Shown here one piece after another: positions 57,640 through 64,000 of a stretch of 64,000 nucleotides of DNA (position 1 is its first letter; every line of letters starts with the position of its first letter). This DNA is from Acheta domesticus (Eukaryota; Arthropoda; Insecta; Orthoptera; Gryllidae): NCBI GenBank assembly GCA_031308135.1, contig JAHLJT010008756.1:70555215-70619214 (forward strand), in the 5' to 3' direction. The notes under the pieces were generated by a model. The model made no database searches and was not told where the DNA came from. It saw nothing but the letters and a program-made list of their open reading frames with translations. Position numbers and translations under genes: made by a program.

Positions 57640-58015
57640 CGCGAATTCCGAATCTTTTCCATCCAGAAGATCACCACCTATTGTGGCACCTGCTTCCCGA
57701 CACCAAAGCGCGAACTGGATGTCTTCAAACCCCGCCACGATCTGAGACGCATACCGGGACAGGTTGTTTGATTAACCAAAGTCCGGGTGTTTTGATAAAA
57801 ATTTCAGAACGTTATATTTGAGCGCTGGCCCCTGCGACCCCGCAGCGCCGAAGAAACCGGGAAAGGCAGGGACGCAGGTCCATAATTAAAGTGCCATATA
57901 GGCCCGGCCGGGGCCCGGCGCCGGACTGGAACTATAAAGTACCGCGGCCGGGGTCAAGGGGTCCCGCGGACCGCGCGCCGGCCCTCGCGTTTATTTGTTC
58001 GTTTATCTTGAAATC
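57640..58015. promoter_or_regulatory. GC-rich, non-repetitive island with TATA-like motif
   Basis: Unlike the other islands, much of this segment is complex, non-repetitive sequence. It carries TTGATTAACCAAAG (57768-57781), CCATAATTAAAG (57880), TATAAAG (57933) within CGG-rich flanks, and TTTATTTGTTCGTTTATC (57989), a forkhead-like tandem. It directly precedes the five-unit tandem array. A promoter or enhancer is plausible but inferred from motifs only. Confidence 0.4.
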
Positions 58016-58019
58016 CGGC

Positions 58020-59400
58020 TGCGGTGGCGGCGACGGAGGAGGAGGAGAAAGAAGAGACAGAGGAGAAGGGGAGGAGGAGGATGAGGAGAACAAGAATGAA
58101 AAGGTGACGCAGATGCGCCCGATGATGGTGGGGGTGGTGTGATGTTACTCGTTGGATGTGACGGTGAATTCGCTGGAGTGGGTGAGACACAGGGTCGAAT
58201 GATTCTGTAATCTGCTCTATCTATCGAGAATGGGGATTGTGGTTATTTTAGTTAATGAAATTGTATCTTGGATCGTTTTATAGATCGGGATGCTTTAATA
58301 TATGATATCACTTCGATGGCGGAGGAGAAGAATAAATGAGAAGAGAGGAGGAGGATGAAAAAGGCCACAGAGATGCGCCAATGATGGCGGGGCAGTGTGA
58401 TGTTTCTCGTCGGATGTGGCGGTGGATACGCTGGAGTGGAGGAGACCCAGGGTCGAATGATTGTGAAATCTGCTCTATCTAACGAGAATGGGAATTGTGG
58501 TTATTTTAGTTATTTAATTTGTTTCTTGTGTTTTTATTCATTTGAATACTTTAAAAAATGATGAGCACTTACTTCTGTGGCAGCGGAGGAGGAGAACAAA
58601 TCAGGAAGAGAAAAGGAGAAGGATGAAAAGGTGACTGAGAAACTGCCCGTGATGACAGTGGCGGTATGATGATATTCGCCAGATGTAATGGTGGATGTCA
58701 TACTGGGGTGAATAATTGTGAAACCTGTACTACCTATTAAGAATGCAAATTGTTCTTATTTTAGTTATTAAATTTGTTTCTCTTATATCATTTTTTCGTG
58801 CATTGAAGAATATTAATAAATAATTAGAACTGCCTATGAAGGAGGTGGAGAAACAAGAGGATAAGTAGAAGAAGAAGGAGAAGGAGAAAGCGAGGAGGAG
58901 AAGATGAACGGGAACTGCGATGCACCCGGTGTTAGTAGAAGCGCTAGGACGTTTCTCATCAAATGAGATAATGATTAGACTGGATCAGGTGAAGCACACG
59001 ATGGAATGATTACGAAATCGGTACTACGCATCGTGATTGAAAATCATAATTATTTTAGTTACTGAATTTGCATTTTTGGTAAATTTATTGATGAATTGGA
59101 AAATACTTCAGAAGTCTTGAAGTCTTACAATGGTGGAAGTGGACGAAGACTAGAGAATAAAGAGAAAGATCGGAGTAGTTTGTGGATGAGATTGATGAGA
59201 TGACGGAGGTACTCCCGGTGAAGGTAAGTGATGATAGTCGTCGTAAGTAGGAGTAGATGTTTTGAGAGAGGTGAAGATTAGAACGATAGCACTAAAAAGT
59301 CTGTTTTGGAAAGTGAATGAAAATTCCGGTTATTTTAGTTTTGAAGTTTGTCAATGATTTTTCATTAAACCTATTACATTCGAATAGAAATGTTGCCTGA
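58020..59400. repeat. Five-unit tandem array, 255-294 bp period
   Basis: The anchor TTATTTTAGTT lies at 58243, 58501, 58756, 59050 and 59330. Each unit has a GAGGAGGAG-type purine block, a GATG-rich middle (clear in units 1-4: GATGCGCCNATGATG), a GAATGATT...CTGCTCTATCT region and the anchor. Units 1 and 2 are most alike; divergence grows rightward. Glu/Asp-rich frames such as 59406-59603 are probably shadows of purine-rich sequence. Confidence 0.9.
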
Positions 59401-59689
59401 CTTCAATGCAAGATGAAGATGGTGCTAAGGATGATCAAAATGAAAAGGACGATGAGGCTGAGAATGACGGTATCTCCGAGGATGATTCTCGTTTCGGAAG
59501 TAGAAATGTACGTGGAGCTTACGTTACCTGCAGGGCGGGAGTTAAAAGTATTTTAAGAGTGATGTTTAGATCTTGTATTTTAGGACAAAAGAAGCTTATT
59601 TAGTTCATAAAGAAGGTTGTGGAAAATAATTTCAGATGTCTACGAATTGCGAATTAATAGATCTACTGAAAGCATCTAAAAGCGCCTAT

Positions 59690-59890
59690 AACGGCGGTCG
59701 AAGCCTGTTTTAAAAAAGTAATTTTGATGAATAGCTGGGACGAGTTCTGTTGCTGCCTGGAGGACAGCGGCCGGCTGCTCTGATCTGTAGTGATGCTCCG
59801 ATCCATCCTTCCCATTCCTTGTCTTATCATAGTCCTTACTTGCACATACACAAACACACACACTTACACAGACTACACTACTACATAAAC
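59690..59890 (+). mobile_element. SINE family 1, worn fragment
   Basis: GGAGGACAGCGGCCGGCTGCTCTGATC, CCTTGTCTTATC and ACATACACAAACACACACAC follow the family order in plus orientation. Confidence 0.5.
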
Positions 59891-60148
59891 TGAATGAAAC
59901 CATTCTACAAGCTAAGTACGAGTAGAGAGAACAGCGATGCAGCAGAAGAAATAATTGCATGAAGAAAACTCCGACCTTTCCCGAAATACAGTGGAAAAAT
60001 ATCTATAGCTGCCTGCGGGGTGACACATATAATTGAGGATGAGGTGTAGATTATCTGAGCCGAGTAACGGAGCACTGGACTGAAGCGACGGGAAATGAAA
60101 AACGGTCATGATTACAGAGTGCGAAATTGATTAACTCGTGTTTTCGGG

Positions 60149-60665
60149 TGCCTTAACTGCTAAGCCCATTAATACCCTAACAGCAGTGCATGTTTTTACC
60201 GCGGGAGGTGTCAGTGATCAAACCCCGCTGGATGGCGATATCCGGCGTCGACCACATTGGCCATGCAATCCGGCGTCGACCACATTGGCCATCAACGCTG
60301 GGGCACCGTACCAGTTCGGACAACCTCTAACCTCCGGATGGGTCTCGTGACATGTGTGGTAGTGTAGTGCATGTAAGTTTAGGTATGTGTAAGTAAGGGG
60401 CGATAGATGCAAGAATAGAGCAAGGAAGAGGAAGGAAAGATCACGCACGTTCCGTGGCCTATTTGTTAGAGTAATGCCCCGGCACTTGCCTCGCAGAAAC
60501 CATGGAAAATACCAGGCAGAGCAGCTGGCCGCTAGAAGTCTCCTCCGGATAACGGCTGAATTCAATCTAGCCATCAAGCTAGTGCAAAAAATCCTGCCTC
60601 TAGCCTTATGATCTCCCGGACGGAGGCATTGCAGTGATCAGTTGATGCCCTGAGCCACCGCAGCC
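60149..60665 (-). mobile_element. tRNA-derived SINE, family 1, near full length
   Basis: The minus-strand head is CGGCTGCGGTGGCTCAGGGC with a decayed box B (CGGGAGATCATAAGG). The body and end follow as in the 42938-43455 copy. An ATCCGGCGTCGACCACATTG unit is duplicated in tandem near 60240-60295. Confidence 0.85.
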
Positions 60666-60784
60666 GGTGTAGAGCGGAATGCGCGTAATTGGTATGCAGG
60701 GCCGAAGATTAGGGGCGACGGAGGACTTAGGACAGGAAGGCATGAAGCAGGGGGGGAGGGGACTACGAAGCTGCGTTAATCAAT

Positions 60785-61085
60785 GCTTCATTACGCGCAG
60801 ACGCGAACGCGGTCCCCCGGCCCCGCCGCTTTCCCTCCGCTGCGCCAGCCTGCGCCATATTTCAGAGGCGCCACGCCGCGCCGTGCCACGCCACGCCGCG
60901 CCGTGCCACACCGCCGCGAACCTGCAAGCAGCCGCGGTTCCGGTCCGGCGCCCCTGCTTCGCGCCCGTCCCCGCCCCACCTCCGCCCCGCCCCGCCCTCC
61001 CCGCCCCGAACCTCCACACCTCCTCGTTCCGCTCCTGGCGCCGCCCGCGGCACGGGGCGACGGGCCGAAAGGAACGTGGAAAGAG
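60785..61085. other. CpG-rich island 10
   Basis: CpG-dense with tandem CCACGCCGCGCCGTG units at 60875-60910 and a CCCCGCCC-rich run at 60965-61010. Its unit type recalls, in reverse complement, that of island 3. Frames on both strands are composition artefacts. Confidence 0.6.
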
Positions 61086-61139
61086 CTTACGGAATGGACT
61101 GGCTAAGGTTGGTTCATCGGTTGTTAGGGATTCCGGGGG

Positions 61140-61600
61140 CGTCAACTCCTGACGTCATTCTTCCCGTAAGTTCAGTGCATATTGTTCTTCAGGAGGTGGC
61201 GGTGGTCTTCTCCCTCTGGATGGCGAGATCCGGCGCCGACCTACCGTCGGCTAGCGGGGTTTTCCCCAACCAGCTATCTCCCACCAGTGGGGCACCGCCC
61301 CAGCCGGGACAAACTCTAAGCTCCCTATAGTGGGGCGTTTAAGTGCACTGCCGTAAATGCAACGCACCGAAAAGTAGCGGTGTTCCACCCTAGTGGAATG
61401 GAAAATCATTCGCCCACCTGCTCGTCTGCTTTCGGGATTCTCCCCTTCAGGTATCTCCCTCAGGAAGATGATGGGCAAGGATGAAGAAAGGAATATTGCG
61501 CCCGGTCTGTGTCCTGTTTATTAGTACTTCTCCAGCATTCGCCTAGTATTGATCAGAGAAATCACGAAAAATTGCTGATTAGAGCAGCCGATCGCTAATT
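61140..61600 (-). mobile_element. SINE family 1, two nested or tandem pieces
   Basis: 61150-61325 carries the family 3' half in minus orientation (GGAGGTGGCGGTGGTCTTCT, GAGATCCGGCGCCGACCTAC). 61365-61465 repeats that 3' half in worn form (TTCCACCCTAGTGGAATGG, CGCCCACCTGCTCGTCTG), then the 5' body runs to about 61600 (TTCTCCAGCATTCGCCTAGT). One SINE probably inserted next to or into another. Confidence 0.75.
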
Positions 61601-63188
61601 TCATATATAGTTTGGAAATTAACGATAAATTATCACATAGAAATTGAGAAAAATACGTTCCTTCCGTTTAATCCGTACGTAGTGTGTAGTGACACATTGT
61701 TTATTAATTGTATGCGTAATGATCAATGAAACAATTATAAAATAATAGACAAGTTTAGAAGAACCACCACATTCATCGCTCATCTACTATACAATAATTT
61801 AATGAATAAAACTGTGTAATTTTCTGAAATTTAATTAATGATTTCTTTATGGAAGGTGATGAAAGATCTTCGTCGAATGTAAATAAAATCAAATATTTTT
61901 GTAAATGCAATGTCGATTGTTTGGGTCATCAACATTAATTTTTTGTTCAGTCTCAATACATATATTTGGTATATTCTTACACGCTGTTTAATCATTTTCT
62001 CTCTTCAAGTTCACAAACTAATTCCCAGGTAGTAAGCCTTTATTTCGACATTTTTGTCCTCAGCAAACAAGAACATAGTGGCTCAGAATGACTAGGTTAT
62101 ATCAAACTTAGCAAATTTTACTGGCAGTCGTTTGAACAGTTTGGATATGTCTGATGAAGATATGTAAAATTGTAAATGTAACAATGTAGTATGGTTTTTA
62201 AAAGTTGTCATTTTAAAACTAATTTTAATATTTGTAAGTCTGAAAAAGGAGTGCGAATTTGTCGAAACAAAATTTCGCCTAACAGATTAATGAGAATCTT
62301 GTCATTCTGAGGTCGCGACATTATATTATTAATATGACATAATTAGGTTCTATGAAATTATATTAGATATAATGCATTACTTAGTCTCACTCATGTAGTT
62401 AATTATCCATTGAGACATAACTGAAAAATGGGTATGGGAGAAATTTGGAGCTTTAATTCGCGTGCGCACGCTGAACGTCCCTGGACCGGCGAAAGGTTAC
62501 ATTCATTAGACTGGTTTCTGTGAGCTGGCAGGTGCACAATGTGTTAGTGTAAAGCACCGCGCTCTATTCAGAGGGAAGTGTTTCTGATGACTCACTGTGG
62601 ACTAAACGTTTTTGACAATGATACTCTTAAATGCGCACCATTGTGCTGTGTAATGTATCAGGACTATGTTCGGGCCCGGAACCTCACGACCTTTTGCACG
62701 ACTCTTGTAGTTCAAATGCACCTATAAACGAATGATGTTCTCACATATAAAAGAAGAAAATAATGTACTAAAACACTTGAAATTTGGAGTATTAGAAATC
62801 AGTTAAAAGAGTTTTGTATATCAATTTGTTGACATCCTGATGACTAAGTGCAGTATTTGCATACATCGCACTGAATATATTTAGTAAAACAATTAATGCT
62901 GAGCTCTTCGGGAATAAGTAGGTTTCATGCCATATTTTGCCTTTCAGTTTTATGGCTTTACTACAGCACTGAACATACTCTTTCGAAAACGTTACATATT
63001 CTTACGTATGCACTCCAACAAATATACAACCATATTTCTTTCGAATATCGAAATTGTCCGGAGGCGCTGAGGAATCTAGGGATTTTTTGCAGGTGTTATT
63101 TTTGGAACAACCTTCTGAAGAGAAGTTCTCAAAACTATTACAATTAGAAATTTGTGACATACACGAATCCTATAAATATGTTTTAATA
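61601..63188. other. A+T-rich gene-free stretch
   Basis: Nothing recognised as a gene. A CTGAAAAAGG...GTCGAAAC string at 62240-62268 loosely recalls a hammerhead core but lacks CUGANGA. 62440-62720 is somewhat GC-richer. Confidence 0.45.
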
Positions 63189-63293
63189 CTACAAACACAT
63201 TCTGAAGTTTAAAATATATTGTAAATAGCAACATTTTCTAAACAAAATAAGATCACAATTCTCGAATACGTAATCGATTCTACACCTGCTTAC

Positions 63294-63582
63294 CAGATTA
63301 TCTTGCTTTCGTGATGTATCCGATATCGTTTCGTTTCCTTCATTCAAATCGACCATTGAAAGATGATTTATGGAGTAATTCAGGTGCGTTTGGCCAACAA
63401 TCATTCTGATCAAATGGTGAGAGTAAATTTGACAACCACTACATAACGTGCATTTTGATCTTTTGACATTCATTTCAAGTACCTTGAAAGAATTCTTTCT
63501 CATTTCTGAATGAACATTGAAATGGTCGTTTGGCCATGCGCATTCAATTTTACACGCACACAATTTGCAGAATTCATAATTA
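63294..63582 (-). CDS. Candidate exon with a C2H2-like zinc motif
   Basis: It lies within a 173-codon minus-strand frame (63710-63189), long for this A+T-rich region. The exon is bounded on its 3' side by CTG|GTAAGC, a good donor at 63293-63288; ATTATTAG at 63584-63583 is a possible but weak acceptor. The peptide starts SNYEFCKLCACKIECAWPND and has C-x2-C-x11-H-x3-H, followed by KCTLCSGC and a mixed acidic stretch NEGNETISDTSRKQDNL. C2H2/BED-like fingers of this type occur in transposon-derived and host DNA-binding proteins. Function unknown; it may be a decayed transposon exon. Confidence 0.35.
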
Positions 63583-63710
63583 CTAATAATTATCCAAGAG
63601 TAATGGCGTCCATAAATCGCAAACACACTTCTCACGCCACACATCCGCGTACGGTCTGGCAATCTGCCTAACCGCATTAATGTACATATTACTCTCTGAT
63701 AGTTTCTCAT

Positions 63711-64000
63711 CGCCGTATGAAATATGGCGCCTGATCGTCTTGCGAGGCGCGAAGATAGCTTGTAATTTCAATCGGCGACCTGAGGCTCGAGTGACGTCAT
63801 CGTCCAGATCAAAAAAGTAAGCAGTACGTGTTCCACATCGTTTTAATTTCCAAATAAGTGTACGGCTGCGCTCGATAATTCGTTGTTAGTTGATAGTAAG
63901 TTATTTTGGATGGTGTAAAGACTGGGCTAAATTTACAGTTTCGTTCATTGCCTGAATCGAGAAAACCAGTATTGTTTGAAATGTAAAAAAATAAAAATGT
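63711..64000. other. Sequence upstream of the minus-strand frame
   Basis: Nothing firm. A second minus-strand frame (63771-63583) overlaps the candidate exon in another phase; neither has a recognised start context. Confidence 0.35.

Noticed and set aside
59130..59226. Exon ending at GAAG|GTAAGTGA
   Set aside because: The donor matches consensus well, but the preceding frame is closed by a stop close upstream and no acceptor is convincing; it lies inside the tandem array.
57954..59603. Acidic or Glu-rich frames in the tandem array
   Set aside because: They come from GAGGAG/GATGAG purine blocks and are not conserved between units.
60679..61152. 157-codon plus-strand frame
   Set aside because: It spans a CpG island and the peptide is Arg/Pro/Ala-rich with no motif; counter-frames on the minus strand are equally long.
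62240..62268. Second hammerhead-like core
   Set aside because: CTGAAAA does not fit CUGANGA and the stem cannot be formed properly.

Overview
This window looks like an intergenic or intronic stretch of a large, repeat-rich arthropod genome, most probably an insect. The evidence is an A+T-rich background broken by about ten short, very GC- and CpG-rich islands, Jockey-clade non-LTR retrotransposons, a piggyBac transposase relic, hAT-type MITEs with 8-bp target duplications, tRNA-derived SINEs, and no prokaryote-like gene packing. I cannot name the species. No complete host gene is recognisable. The best host coding evidence is a candidate start-codon exon at 46027-46136 (+) and a C2H2-like exon candidate around 63294-63582 (-).

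Layout. 0-2.3 kb: a possible LINE fragment, a 344-bp tandem duplication, and a GC-rich unit with two decayed copies. 2.7-13.9 kb: a nested transposon complex. An old, degenerate Jockey-like element lies on the minus strand (2735-7220). It abuts a foldback structure (7240-7597) that carries a hammerhead-ribozyme-like motif. Next comes a piggyBac transposase pseudogene on the minus strand, split in two by a full-length, recently inserted Jockey element on the plus strand (8026-12510) with a perfect 13-bp target duplication. 14-29 kb: a snapback hairpin (16565-16655), a 642-bp hAT MITE (17628-18269), CpG islands at 16.7 and 21 kb, a first tRNA-SINE copy at 21.4 kb and an A-rich dispersed repeat at 25 kb. 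28.7-38 kb: a second SINE family, a 5'-truncated LINE tail with target duplication (29091-29439), and CpG islands at 29.5, 33, 36 and 38 kb. The 33-kb island holds a GGGGGC-repeat tract and a POU octamer.

40-61.6 kb is a cluster of a roughly 500-bp tRNA-derived SINE family (about ten full or partial copies). Some copies are invaded by MITEs. Interspersed are a 13-bp minisatellite (48.4 kb), a three-unit tandem repeat of about 410-440 bp (50.3-51.8 kb) and a five-unit tandem array of about 255-294 bp that starts in a CpG island (58-59.4 kb). The last 2.4 kb is A+T-rich with the C2H2-like exon candidate.

Most of the sequence is therefore transposon history: Jockey into piggyBac, hAT MITE into SINE, hairpin MITE into SINE. 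The gene-free CpG islands and the two exon candidates suggest that the window lies in or near a widely spaced gene with long introns. That last point is inference.
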